A DNA stretch of 64,000 nt from an uncultured Clostridia bacterium (GTDB lineage Bacteria; Bacillota; Clostridia; UBA1381). The DNA lies in contig CALXSS010000002.1 of the NCBI GenBank assembly GCA_944391225.1, forward strand, positions 17,414 through 81,413, written 5' to 3'. Both the position numbers and the translations under genes were made by a program. Position 1 is the first letter of the stretch; each line of letters opens with the position of its first letter. Positions 26,845 through 35,931 of this stretch are shown here, in pieces. The notes under the pieces were generated by a model. The model made no database searches. It saw only the letters and a program-made list of their open reading frames with translations, and was not told the origin of the DNA.

Positions 26845-27024
26845 ATGGCAGTACCTAAGAATAAAACTTCAAAAGCCAGAAGAGATAAGAGACGTGCCAA
26901 TTGGAAGCTTACTGAACCGAATTTGGTTGAGTGCCCACAGTGCCACGCTTTGAAGATGCCTCACAGAGTTTGTCCTAACTGCGGACAGTACAAGGGTAAG
27001 GAAGTTATCAAGGTTGAGGATTGA
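26845..27024 (+). CDS. rpmF: 50S ribosomal protein L32
   Basis: A 59-residue protein starting MAVPKNKTSKARRDKRRANW, with CPQC and CPNC zinc-ribbon pairs. It has GGAGG 6 bp upstream and sits 50 bp after yceD. plsX, often next in line, is absent: a terminator follows and the next gene is on the other strand. Confidence 0.95.
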   Translation: MAVPKNKTSKARRDKRRANWKLTEPNLVECPQCHALKMPHRVCPNCGQYKGKEVIKVED

Positions 27025-27039
27025 TCTCAGGCTTATTAT

Positions 27040-27068
27040 AAACCGCATCTGTGTGATGCGGTTTTTTT
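27040..27068 (+). terminator. Terminator after rpmF
   Basis: AAACCGCATC/GATGCGGTTT with a 5-nt loop, then TTTT. Confidence 0.85.
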
Positions 27069-27093
27069 GCGTGCGTGGAGCTTTTGGGTTTTG

Positions 27094-27795
27094 TCACTGT
27101 GATATGTCGTTTTTGACTGCCTTATACTGCTTTGGGAATACCAAAAGGTTTTCGCCATCGTACATTGCAGCGAAAATATCATCTACAGTAATGTTTTTAC
27201 CGCGCAGGGAGTTATGGAGCTTGTCTATACTCATACCCGATTCTTTGAGGTTTTCTTCAAGTATGTTACCGTCTGAAATAATGCAGTAATATGGTCTGCT
27301 GCTTTTTACTGATATGTTTAGAGCCTCAGCTGCTGCCGGACGCGTTTCAGCCCGTGGCAGGAAAGAGATCATACCGTTTTGCTCAAGTACCGCTGTTTCA
27401 ATTTCGCTTATATCAAAGAATCCTTTTATCCTGCACTGTGTTAAAAATTCATTCAGATCTATTTTTGCTGTGCGGAAATTATCATTATATATCATGCCCT
27501 TGTCCATAAGTATTATGGACTTTCCTGTAAGGAACCGTCTGGCGTGGATGCTCTTTGTTCCTATATACGCTATCAGAGCGTTTGCGGCTGTATATATCGC
27601 CATTGCTATTATATGTCTGATAAGGCTTCCCTCAGTATCGGTAGTCATATCGGCAGCGATAGAGCCTATAGTTATACCGTTGATGTAATCGAACATGTTC
27701 AGCTGAGACATCTGCTTGTTGCCGATTATCTTTGTGCTGAAAAAGAGAACTGCCAGCGAGATCACGCTTGCGATCACTACTTTTAAAATACTCAT
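27094..27795 (-). CDS. DUF421 membrane protein, YetF family
   Basis: Protein of 233 residues with three N-terminal hydrophobic segments (about 4-20, 38-52, 62-80) and a soluble C-terminal half. MFDYINGITIGSIAADM in the second segment and LLVFPKQYKAVKND at the end are typical of YetF/YdfS-like proteins, which are spore or envelope proteins in Bacillus. No enzyme activity is known. It is transcribed alone. Confidence 0.85.
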   Translation of the reverse strand: MSILKVVIASVISLAVLFFSTKIIGNKQMSQLNMFDYINGITIGSIAADMTTDTEGSLIRHIIAMAIYTAANALIAYIGTKSIHARRFLTGKSIILMDKGMIYNDNFRTAKIDLNEFLTQCRIKGFFDISEIETAVLEQNGMISFLPRAETRPAAAEALNISVKSSRPYYCIISDGNILEENLKESGMSIDKLHNSLRGKNITVDDIFAAMYDGENLLVFPKQYKAVKNDISQ

Positions 27796-27913
27796 ATAAT
27801 TAGATCCTTTCGAGTTATTATTTATATGTTATTCTGCTCAGAATCCCTGTATATATTACAGAAACAGTAACAGCGCAGTAATTTAAAAACAATCAATAAC
27901 TCAGTGCAGGTAC

Positions 27914-27942
27914 TTGCATAGAGTTTGTTTTTATGGTATACT
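27914..27942 (+). promoter_or_regulatory. Promoter of the methyltransferase-coaBC-trmB unit
   Basis: TTGCAT (27914-27919), 17-bp spacer and TATACT (27937-27942), about 64 bp ahead of the ATG at 28006. Confidence 0.65.
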
Positions 27943-28005
27943 GTAACTGTATAGGCAGCGTACGCTGCATTTTTGTGAATCAGTGAAGAAAGAAAGGTAT
28001 TTATT

Positions 28006-28875
28006 ATGTATTTATCTGATAAATGGACAGATTATAGAATTGTCGATGCGTCCGGCGGTGAAAAGCTTGAATACTGGGGAAAGTATCTGCTGCGCCGTCC
28101 CGATCCTATAGCGGTATGGGAGGAAAAATCTGATATACAGCGCTGGAACAAGGTGGACGGCTGGTATCATCGCTCAAAATCAGGCGGAGGAAAATGGCAG
28201 ATATTCAACAAGGCAATGCCGGAAAAATGGCAGATACGCTATCGTGAGCTTGTGTTCAATGTGCGTCCTACAGGGTTCAAGCATACAGGTCTGTTCCCTG
28301 AACAGGCTGTGAACTGGGATTGGATAGCAGGGCTGGTCAAAAGAGCTGAAAGACCTGTAAAGGTGTTGAATCTGTTTGCGTATACAGGCGGTGCAACCGT
28401 TTCTGCTCTTTCAGCAGGAGCAGAGGTTTGTCATGTGGATGCTTCAAAGGGTATGGTCACATGGGCAAAGGAAAATGTAATAGCCTCAGGACTGGGAGAC
28501 AGAAAGGTAAGATATATAGTAGATGATGTTGTCAAGTTCGTAAAGCGCGAGATACGCCGCGGTAACAAATACGATGGTATAATAATGGACCCGCCGTCAT
28601 ATGGCAGAGGGCCCTCAGGCGAGGTGTGGAAAATTGAGAACGAGCTGTACCCGCTTGTAAGCGATTGCATGGAGATAATGTCAGATCAGCCGTTGTTCAT
28701 GCTGATAAATTCATATACCACAGGATTATCCGCACAGGTGCTCAAAAATGTGCTCAGCCTTACTATGGCAAAACGGTTTGGCGGCGAGCTTGACGCCGAT
28801 GAGATAGGTCTGCCTATAAGCGCGAGCGGACTTGTGCTGCCGTGCGGAATAAGCGGCAGATGGTGGAAGGAGTAA
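28006..28875 (+). CDS. Class I SAM-dependent rRNA methyltransferase (RlmI/RlmK-like)
   Basis: Methyltransferase of 289 residues, probably acting on 23S rRNA. FAYTGGATVSALSAGAEVCHVDASKG is the SAM-binding segment and MDPPSYGRGPSGEVWK the catalytic motif of the RlmI/YccW/YwbD group. PUA-type sequences at the N terminus seen in longer members are missing, so this is a compact form. coaBC starts 5 bp after its stop. Confidence 0.82.
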   Translation: MYLSDKWTDYRIVDASGGEKLEYWGKYLLRRPDPIAVWEEKSDIQRWNKVDGWYHRSKSGGGKWQIFNKAMPEKWQIRYRELVFNVRPTGFKHTGLFPEQAVNWDWIAGLVKRAERPVKVLNLFAYTGGATVSALSAGAEVCHVDASKGMVTWAKENVIASGLGDRKVRYIVDDVVKFVKREIRRGNKYDGIIMDPPSYGRGPSGEVWKIENELYPLVSDCMEIMSDQPLFMLINSYTTGLSAQVLKNVLSLTMAKRFGGELDADEIGLPISASGLVLPCGISGRWWKE

Positions 28876-28880
28876 TTACT

Positions 28881-30074
28881 ATGCTTAAGAATAAAACAAT
28901 AGTGTTAGGGGTAAGCGGATCCATAGCCGCATACAAGACTGCAAATCTTGCGCGAATGCTGAAAAAGCTTGGAGCGAATGTGCATGTTTTGATGACTAAA
29001 AATGCGGCTAATTTTATAAATCCCATAACATTTGAAACGCTTACACAGAACCGCTGTCTTATAGATACATTCGACAGGAATTTTCAGTACAGCGTTGAGC
29101 ATGTGGCAATAGCGAAGCAGGCAGATGTTGTTATGATAGCTCCGGCTTCGGCTAATGTCATAGGCAAGATTGCTCATGGAATAGCTGATGACATGCTCAC
29201 AACCACAGTAATGGCGTGCCCGTGCAAAAAGATAATATCACCGGCAATGAATCACAATATGTTCCATAATCCTATAGTGCAGGCGAATTTAAAGTATCTG
29301 GAATCGTTTGGATATGAGATAGTAAAGCCTGATACAGGCATGCTTGCCAACGGTGACATGGGTGACGGCAGGATGCCGGCAGAAGCCCTGCTGCTCGAGT
29401 ATATTCTTAAAGAGGTCGCATTTGAAAAGGATCTTGCAGGGAAAAAGGTAGTCGTTACGGCAGGCGCTACCCGCGAGGCTATAGATCCGGTAAGGTTCAT
29501 AACGAATCACTCAACAGGTAAAATGGGTATTGCTCTTGCAAAGGCGGCAATGTACCGCGGAGCTGATGTTACACTTGTAAAGGGTCATACAGAGGCAGAG
29601 CCGCCGGAGTTTGTGAAGGTAGTGGAAACAGAGTCGGCAGAGGATATGTTTAATGCGGTTACAGAGCTTGCGCCGGATTCAGATATAATAATAAAGGCTG
29701 CGGCTGTAGCGGATTACACGCCTGTAAAAACGGCTGATGAGAAGATAAAGAAAACAGACGGCGCTTCATCGATAGAGCTAAAGCGCACAAAGGATATACT
29801 TGCGTATCTTGGCGAGCACAAGAGAGCAGGTCAGATACTCTGCGGATTTTCAATGGAAACTGAAAATCTGCTTGAAAATTCATCAAAAAAACTGACGCGT
29901 AAAAATGCCGATATGATATGCGCAAATTCATTGAGGCGAGAGGGAGCCGGATTTGGCACCGACACAAATATCGTTACAGTAATAACGGCAGACGGAGCTG
30001 AGGAACTGCCAAAGCTGTCGAAGTTTGATACAGCGAACGCGATCCTTGACAGGATACTGCAATTAAAAGGATAA
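28881..30074 (+). CDS. coaBC: Phosphopantothenoylcysteine decarboxylase / phosphopantothenate--cysteine ligase
   Basis: Bifunctional CoA-synthesis enzyme of 397 residues. The CoaC flavoprotein half (about 1-180) shows GVSGSIAAYKTA, the active-site region YSVEHVAIA, and NHNMFHNP. The CoaB half (about 185-397) contains VVTAGATREAIDPVRFITNHSTGKMG, which binds CTP and the substrate. It acts after pantothenate kinase and completes the pathway started by panBCD at 48912-51022. ATG 28881 has AAGGAG upstream. Confidence 0.96.
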   Translation: MLKNKTIVLGVSGSIAAYKTANLARMLKKLGANVHVLMTKNAANFINPITFETLTQNRCLIDTFDRNFQYSVEHVAIAKQADVVMIAPASANVIGKIAHGIADDMLTTTVMACPCKKIISPAMNHNMFHNPIVQANLKYLESFGYEIVKPDTGMLANGDMGDGRMPAEALLLEYILKEVAFEKDLAGKKVVVTAGATREAIDPVRFITNHSTGKMGIALAKAAMYRGADVTLVKGHTEAEPPEFVKVVETESAEDMFNAVTELAPDSDIIIKAAAVADYTPVKTADEKIKKTDGASSIELKRTKDILAYLGEHKRAGQILCGFSMETENLLENSSKKLTRKNADMICANSLRREGAGFGTDTNIVTVITADGAEELPKLSKFDTANAILDRILQLKG

Positions 30075-30087
30075 AGGAGAGAAAATA

Positions 30088-30744
30088 ATGCGGGTAAGGA
30101 AAAAGAAAAATTGCGCAGCAAGAATGGAACGATGCGCAGCTATACATGTGACTGAGCCTGAGAGGTATAAGGGAAGATGGAAAGAGCTTTTTGGGAATGA
30201 TAATCCTATTCATATAGAAATAGGCTGCGGCAAGGGCAGTTTTGTATGCGGAATGGCCCAAAAGTACCCGGATATAAATTTTATTGCTATAGAAAAGGTA
30301 GAAGATGTTATAGTAATGGCAATGGAAAAGGCGATGGGACAGGGGCTTGAGAATGTGCGGTTCATGGATATGGACGCCGAGAAAATAGACGAGTTTTTTG
30401 AAAAAGGCGAGATCAGCCGCATATATCTAAACTTTTCCGATCCGTGGAAAAAGAATAAGCAGGCAAAGCGCCGCCTTACGCATAAGAATTTCCTTGACAG
30501 ATATAAAAAGGTATTGAATAACGGGGATCATATATGGTTTAAAACTGATAATAAGCAGCTGTTTGAATTTTCATTGAATTCATTTGCGGCAGAAAATTTC
30601 AAGCTTGAGAATATCACGCTTGATCTGCATAATTCAAAATTTGAGGGGAATGTTATAACAGAATATGAACAGCGGTTCCTTGATTTAGGTCAGCCTATAT
30701 ACAGGCTTGAAGCTGTTTATTTGGGATGGAAAGATAGCAGGTGA
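30088..30744 (+). CDS. trmB: tRNA (guanine-N7-)-methyltransferase
   Basis: TrmB of 218 residues, which methylates G46 of tRNA. EIGCGKGSFVCGMA is the SAM motif, followed by NFIAIEKVEDVIV; the catalytic stretch is YLNFSDPWKKNKQAKRRLTHKNFL. It starts 13 bp after coaBC and belongs to the same run. A 1712-residue secreted protein follows 3 bp after its stop. Confidence 0.95.
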   Translation: MRVRKKKNCAARMERCAAIHVTEPERYKGRWKELFGNDNPIHIEIGCGKGSFVCGMAQKYPDINFIAIEKVEDVIVMAMEKAMGQGLENVRFMDMDAEKIDEFFEKGEISRIYLNFSDPWKKNKQAKRRLTHKNFLDRYKKVLNNGDHIWFKTDNKQLFEFSLNSFAAENFKLENITLDLHNSKFEGNVITEYEQRFLDLGQPIYRLEAVYLGWKDSR

Positions 30745-30747
30745 CAG

Positions 30748-33700
30748 ATGAATATTGTAGGAAAAGCAATATGCATCCTATTGGCGTTATCACTTACAGC
30801 GCCGGCGGTGGTTTTGGCGGATACTGACAGAGCAGACGGCAGTAAGCTAATATCTCATGAAGAAGCTGAACTGCGCAGACAGCTCATAAATAATAAAGAA
30901 AGCGCCATCTATATATCCGAAAACGTCAGTGATAATGTGATATATATAGAAACAGCTGAGGATCTATTGGCTATAGATGGAGAGAGTGACGGCTATTATG
31001 AGCTAAAAGACAATATCGACTTATCAGGTATAAGCTGGATACCGATTGATCTTTACAATGCAACAATAAATGGTGCAGGATATAGCATCACGGGTTTGAC
31101 ATTAGACAGAGTGTATGAGAATGAATATGGCGAAAACAATGCAGGCATGTTTGCCGGATATGGAATATATATAGCAGATCTTTCGATATCCGAAGCAAAA
31201 GCAGACATATCTCTTTCCGGTTCTGACAATGAATATGAAAATTATCAAATAAGCGTGACAGGAGATGTGTATCTCGACCACTGCATGATAGACGCTGACA
31301 TAAATGTTGTCGGCGCGTCAGACAATATGTCGTTAAACGTGCTGGGAATCAGCAGCGGAAATGATACGGTTTTCAATGGAGATATAAATGTTGTAAACGG
31401 CAGCGTAAAAGCTATGGTGGGCAGCGTGAGAGGCTGTGAGTTCATAGGAGATATTAGCTCTGAGGGAGAGTATTTCAATGCGTATGGTATAGAAACTTAT
31501 GAGACTGCAGAAAACTGTGCGATTTATGGTGATATAACTGCTGACGGTGTGGCAGTTGGGATAAGCGGACCAGCGGAAAGCTGCAGGTTTTACGGTGACA
31601 TCACAGGCGGTAGCGCGGTCGGATGCTTAAATAATTTATCGGACTGCATTGTTACAGGTGATATAACAGCTGTTTCAGGTCACGCGCATGGAATAGAAAA
31701 TAGTACAGGCTGTGTTGTCGAGGGTGATATTACTGGCTTTGACGCATATGGTATCTATGGTCAGTCGAGTGATTGCAGCGTATACGGCAGTATAGCATCT
31801 AAAACGGATGGATATGGCTCTGCAGCAGGGATATATATAACAGGCATAGGTGCAGGCTGCAGTGTGTATGGCGATGTTACAGCATACAGCGGAGGCGCTT
31901 TAGGCATAACAGCGTTTGAAGCGTGGCAGGATGGAGAGAGGATAAGCGGAAGCGTATACAGCAGCGCCGTATACGGTAATATATCTGGCAGCGACAGCGC
32001 AAGAGGTATGTATATATACAACGGAGAGCTGAAAAATTGCACTGTATATGGGAATATAACCTCAGGTGGTGAAACGGTAGGCATAATATCATCAGGTGCT
32101 GTGAAAAGCTGCTCAGTATATGGTGATATTTCTGTGAACGAAAACGCGGCGGGTGAAGCTGTAACAGCCGCAGGCATAAGAGCTTATCAGGAATATGGCG
32201 CAACAGAGGGCTGCATAATCAAGGGAAATATTACTTCTCCATACACTGCTTTAGGAATAGAGGGGGCGCAAAATTCTTGCTTATATGGCAGTGTGACGGG
32301 AGGCAGAGTAGACTTTGGTATGTCAGAAAGCAGCGGATGCTATATATCAGGCAGCATAGCTGAGCAGAGCGAGGATTCACCGCTCACGGTAAGCGCGTCA
32401 GTGCCATATCAGGCGTGTTACAGGTGCAATGAATGTGGTTCAGAGCTCCTCTCAGCTCAGGATATGGGAGAGAGATACAAATGCGGATGCACGTCATATT
32501 CGTATTATTACAGGGTGAATGAGCTTTGCTACGACTCAGGTTCAAGACCTGAGATGGGAACGGAAGTGACACCTGCTCCTGAAATGACAGCGCCGCCTAT
32601 GGGACCTTGTATAATAACAGTTCTGGATTATGAGACCTCAGAGCCTATTGCTTGGGCTGAGCTCAAACTGGACGGCAAAAAGTACATCACAAATGAGAAT
32701 GGTGTCGTTGTTTCAGACAGGAGCGGTGTGATAGCCGGTCTGAGCGTAAGTATAGGCGGAAATATAATACATACAGAGACTAATTATGTGGCAGCCGCAG
32801 GACATTTGAATACGGTTTATGTTAACGGGCTTGATCTTGAAGCAGAAGATTTTAACTTTGGAAATGGCGGAGAAGCTTCCGTGACAGGACCTCAGATAAG
32901 TATTATGGGAAAACAGTTCAGTTTGTTTGAACTGCCGGTTAGTTTTGAGAAAAACTATATGGATATAATATCTTTGGCGTATGATAAGGAGAACAAGGAG
33001 TATCAGGCTATCATAGGAATGGCATATGATAAAGAGTCCATAGTCAATAATGATGCTAAAAATCCTACATGGAGAAAACAATTCGATTCTATAGTGGGAT
33101 TTTTCCGCGAAGCAAGTACGAATGGCTTTACAGACGAGCTTATAAAGTCGTTTAATAACACAGAGCTTTCTCCTAAACCGAGATTTGGCAGACTGGCAGT
33201 AGATGGACAGGTTAGAGTGTCAGGTTTTTTGAAGCTAAAACCTGCAAAAGATGATATAGCTGTAGAGGGCGGTGTCATCATGACAGGACAGATGTCCGGA
33301 TCGACAAGTATTCCATGGCCTTTATGTCCTGCGCTGTATGCTGCATTTTCGATAACAGGAACGGTAGGAACATCTCTGTCGTTTGAACCCACAAATATTT
33401 CGATCAAGGATCCTCAATTTGATGTAAAGGGCAATATAAATATGGGGCTGACGCCGGCGGTAGGTGTTGGAGCCGGCTTAAAGGGAATGCTCGGAGTAGA
33501 GGCAGGGCTTCAAGGAACGTTAGAGGCATCTGTTGATTTCCCGTTTGAGACGGCAGAAAAATCATTAAAAGTAACTCTTTCAGGCGGATACTATGTAATG
33601 AGCTACTGCCTTGGAAGAGAATATAGGGTGTCAGACAAGCTTGCGTCATTGCAGCTGTATCCTGATAAAGATGAAATAAAGATAGCAGAGGTCAGCGAGG

Positions 33701-35886
33701 AAGATTTTGACGATGTTGACAGGAGTTATCTTGAGCTGGTTGGCGCTGGCGAATATGACGGATATACATATAAAACGGGAGTGTACCCATATGCAGATGT
33801 TAAAACAGTCCGACTAAGCGGTGAAAGAGTTCTTATGGTCTGGCTTGATGACGACGCGCAGCGCGAAGACAGCAACAGAACAGCCTTATATTACAGCATA
33901 TATTCAGACGGAACATGGAGCGAGGCGGCACAGATCAGCAGCGATGGAACAGCTGATTATTCATTTGCTCTTGCTTCAAACGGAAATAGGGCATATGTGA
34001 CGTGGCAGAATGCTGTTACACAGCTTAGCGGAGACGAAAGTCTTGATGATATCGCCGCCGGTACACAGCTTATGATTTCAGGATTTGACGGCGATATATG
34101 GAGCGAGCCGGAGAAGGTAACAGATGAAGGCGTTTATGCTTATGATCCGCATATACAGTCGAGCGGAGACAACGTGTATGTGATGTGGACACAGAACAGT
34201 GGCAACAAGGCTGTAGCTGGCGATTCAGAGACTGAAAGCATCCATATGTCAGCCTATTATAATGGTGTACTTCAAAGCGAGGCAGAGGAAAAAGTATCAG
34301 GTCTTGTGCCGGGATCACAAGGTGCTTTGAATAGCAGCGGCGAAACTGCTGTAGTTGACAGCAACGGAAAAATACTGTATATTGACGGCGTTCAAAAATA
34401 TACCGCAAACGGAAAAATAACAGGCTTAAGCAGTTTGGACAGCGAGTTTTATTTCGTTGACAGCGGCGAGCTTAAGAAGATATCCTCGTTTACCGGAGCA
34501 CAAAAGCTATGTTCCGGAATAGGAGAATATCCTGTGATAATAGAGGCAGGAGAGGACTATGCCGCTGTATACAGACAGCAGGATGGTTTCAGAGCTGATC
34601 TTTATGCGGTGTATATAAGCCGAGACGGCAGCTGCACAGCGCCTGTTCCGGTGCTAAAGTCTGAAAAGATGATACGCTCGTTTTGCCCGGCAGCTGATGA
34701 TGATGGGAATATATCTGCAGCGGCAGTTGTTATAAATGCGGGTGAAAATGATACTACGGAGATACCGGAGCTGATATATACCGAGACTGCGCCTATAGAG
34801 GACATCGCAGTTGAGGCTATATCAGTATCTGATACCATAGAGCTTAATAAAATGGCTGATTTTACAGTTTCAGTTACTAACCGTACCAAGTCGGTGCTGA
34901 CAGATGTATACTTAACGATCAGTGGCGAGGACTGCGGTGAACTGTACAGCAGCAATATCAAGACGCGAATTGAACCGGGTGAAACAGAAAAAGTCAAAGC
35001 GCTTGTAAAGATACCGGATAATTTTGTTAAACAGACTGTAACGGCAGAGGTGACATCAGCAGCGGTTGAACAGAATACGGGCAATAATTCGATCTCAGAT
35101 ATATTTGGAGGCGCAGATCTCAGTGTTGAGCTCAGAGGAAAAGAGCTTACTGTCAGGAATATAGGAACAGACGCCGCGAACGGCGTTGAACTCAAGGCGA
35201 ACGAAAATGTATTGATAGATCAGAAGATAGGTGTATTGGAAGCCGGTGAAAAGTATTCCGTTATGCTTGAAAGTGAAGACGATGTGACGGTTGAAGCAGT
35301 AAGCTCAAGCGATGAGCAGTATTTGTATAACAATACATGCAGCGGCAGCACAAAGGATAGGGTATTGCTGATTGCATCAGATAAAAGAGTTGGGGTTGCG
35401 CCGGGCGAGAAATATTCGTTAAGAGTGGATTCCTCGTCTGATGAAGATGTTCCTGTATACTTTGTGTCAAGTGATGAGACTGTGGCGGCGGTAGATGAAA
35501 ACGGAACAGTCACAGCAGTATCGGAAGGCGCAGCGGCTGTGGAGATAATATCACCGAATGCACTGACAAGATCTGTTGTTATGATATATGTGCGAGAGAA
35601 AAGATCGCCGGAGATAATTTCAGCAGAGTTGAATGATTATGGAGAATTAAAGCTGAGGCTTGATACATCAGAGTGTATGGCGAGTGGTGAAAGCGGTGAG
35701 CTAATAGTTGCAGTTTATGATGAGGATGGAGCGCTTATTGCTGTTGAGAAAAAAGCAACGTCAGGACAGGAATGTGATCTTAGCATGTATATTAATGGCG
35801 GATATCCTGCAAAGGTAAAGGCGATGGTGTGGAACAGTATAAACGGAATGTATCCATCATCATATGCGGCAGAAGAGAATATATAA
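30748..35886 (+). CDS. Large secreted multidomain beta-helix protein (1712 aa)
   Basis: Exported protein with a signal peptide (about 1-24). Residues about 60-550 form a repetitive beta-helix in which the motif C-x-V/I-x-G-D/N/S-I/V-T recurs roughly every 20-35 residues, giving a ladder of Cys. Next are CYRCNECGSELL...CGC at about 555-580 (zinc-ribbon-like), the linker TPAPEMTAPPM, a carboxypeptidase-regulatory-like fold (EPIAWAELKLDGKKYITNENG), a long Gly-rich beta region (about 730-970), propeller-like strands (ALYYSIYSDGTWSEAAQI), a CARDB-type domain, a Big_2 domain (VPVYFVSSDETVAAVDENGTVTAV), and a C-terminal domain ending AMVWNSINGMYPSSY. Surface attachment or glycan binding is possible. 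No sortase motif. It starts 3 bp after trmB. Confidence 0.75.
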   Translation: MNIVGKAICILLALSLTAPAVVLADTDRADGSKLISHEEAELRRQLINNKESAIYISENVSDNVIYIETAEDLLAIDGESDGYYELKDNIDLSGISWIPIDLYNATINGAGYSITGLTLDRVYENEYGENNAGMFAGYGIYIADLSISEAKADISLSGSDNEYENYQISVTGDVYLDHCMIDADINVVGASDNMSLNVLGISSGNDTVFNGDINVVNGSVKAMVGSVRGCEFIGDISSEGEYFNAYGIETYETAENCAIYGDITADGVAVGISGPAESCRFYGDITGGSAVGCLNNLSDCIVTGDITAVSGHAHGIENSTGCVVEGDITGFDAYGIYGQSSDCSVYGSIASKTDGYGSAAGIYITGIGAGCSVYGDVTAYSGGALGITAFEAWQDGERISGSVYSSAVYGNISGSDSARGMYIYNGELKNCTVYGNITSGGETVGIISSGAVKSCSVYGDISVNENAAGEAVTAAGIRAYQEYGATEGCIIKGNITSPYTALGIEGAQNSCLYGSVTGGRVDFGMSESSGCYISGSIAEQSEDSPLTVSASVPYQACYRCNECGSELLSAQDMGERYKCGCTSYSYYYRVNELCYDSGSRPEMGTEVTPAPEMTAPPMGPCIITVLDYETSEPIAWAELKLDGKKYITNENGVVVSDRSGVIAGLSVSIGGNIIHTETNYVAAAGHLNTVYVNGLDLEAEDFNFGNGGEASVTGPQISIMGKQFSLFELPVSFEKNYMDIISLAYDKENKEYQAIIGMAYDKESIVNNDAKNPTWRKQFDSIVGFFREASTNGFTDELIKSFNNTELSPKPRFGRLAVDGQVRVSGFLKLKPAKDDIAVEGGVIMTGQMSGSTSIPWPLCPALYAAFSITGTVGTSLSFEPTNISIKDPQFDVKGNINMGLTPAVGVGAGLKGMLGVEAGLQGTLEASVDFPFETAEKSLKVTLSGGYYVMSYCLGREYRVSDKLASLQLYPDKDEIKIAEVSEEDFDDVDRSYLELVGAGEYDGYTYKTGVYPYADVKTVRLSGERVLMVWLDDDAQREDSNRTALYYSIYSDGTWSEAAQISSDGTADYSFALASNGNRAYVTWQNAVTQLSGDESLDDIAAGTQLMISGFDGDIWSEPEKVTDEGVYAYDPHIQSSGDNVYVMWTQNSGNKAVAGDSETESIHMSAYYNGVLQSEAEEKVSGLVPGSQGALNSSGETAVVDSNGKILYIDGVQKYTANGKITGLSSLDSEFYFVDSGELKKISSFTGAQKLCSGIGEYPVIIEAGEDYAAVYRQQDGFRADLYAVYISRDGSCTAPVPVLKSEKMIRSFCPAADDDGNISAAAVVINAGENDTTEIPELIYTETAPIEDIAVEAISVSDTIELNKMADFTVSVTNRTKSVLTDVYLTISGEDCGELYSSNIKTRIEPGETEKVKALVKIPDNFVKQTVTAEVTSAAVEQNTGNNSISDIFGGADLSVELRGKELTVRNIGTDAANGVELKANENVLIDQKIGVLEAGEKYSVMLESEDDVTVEAVSSSDEQYLYNNTCSGSTKDRVLLIASDKRVGVAPGEKYSLRVDSSSDEDVPVYFVSSDETVAAVDENGTVTAVSEGAAAVEIISPNALTRSVVMIYVREKRSPEIISAELNDYGELKLRLDTSECMASGESGELIVAVYDEDGALIAVEKKATSGQECDLSMYINGGYPAKVKAMVWNSINGMYPSSYAAEENI

Positions 35887-35931
35887 GGAGCATAAATTCA
35901 AAGAGAATAATAGAAGAGAGGTAGATAAAAA

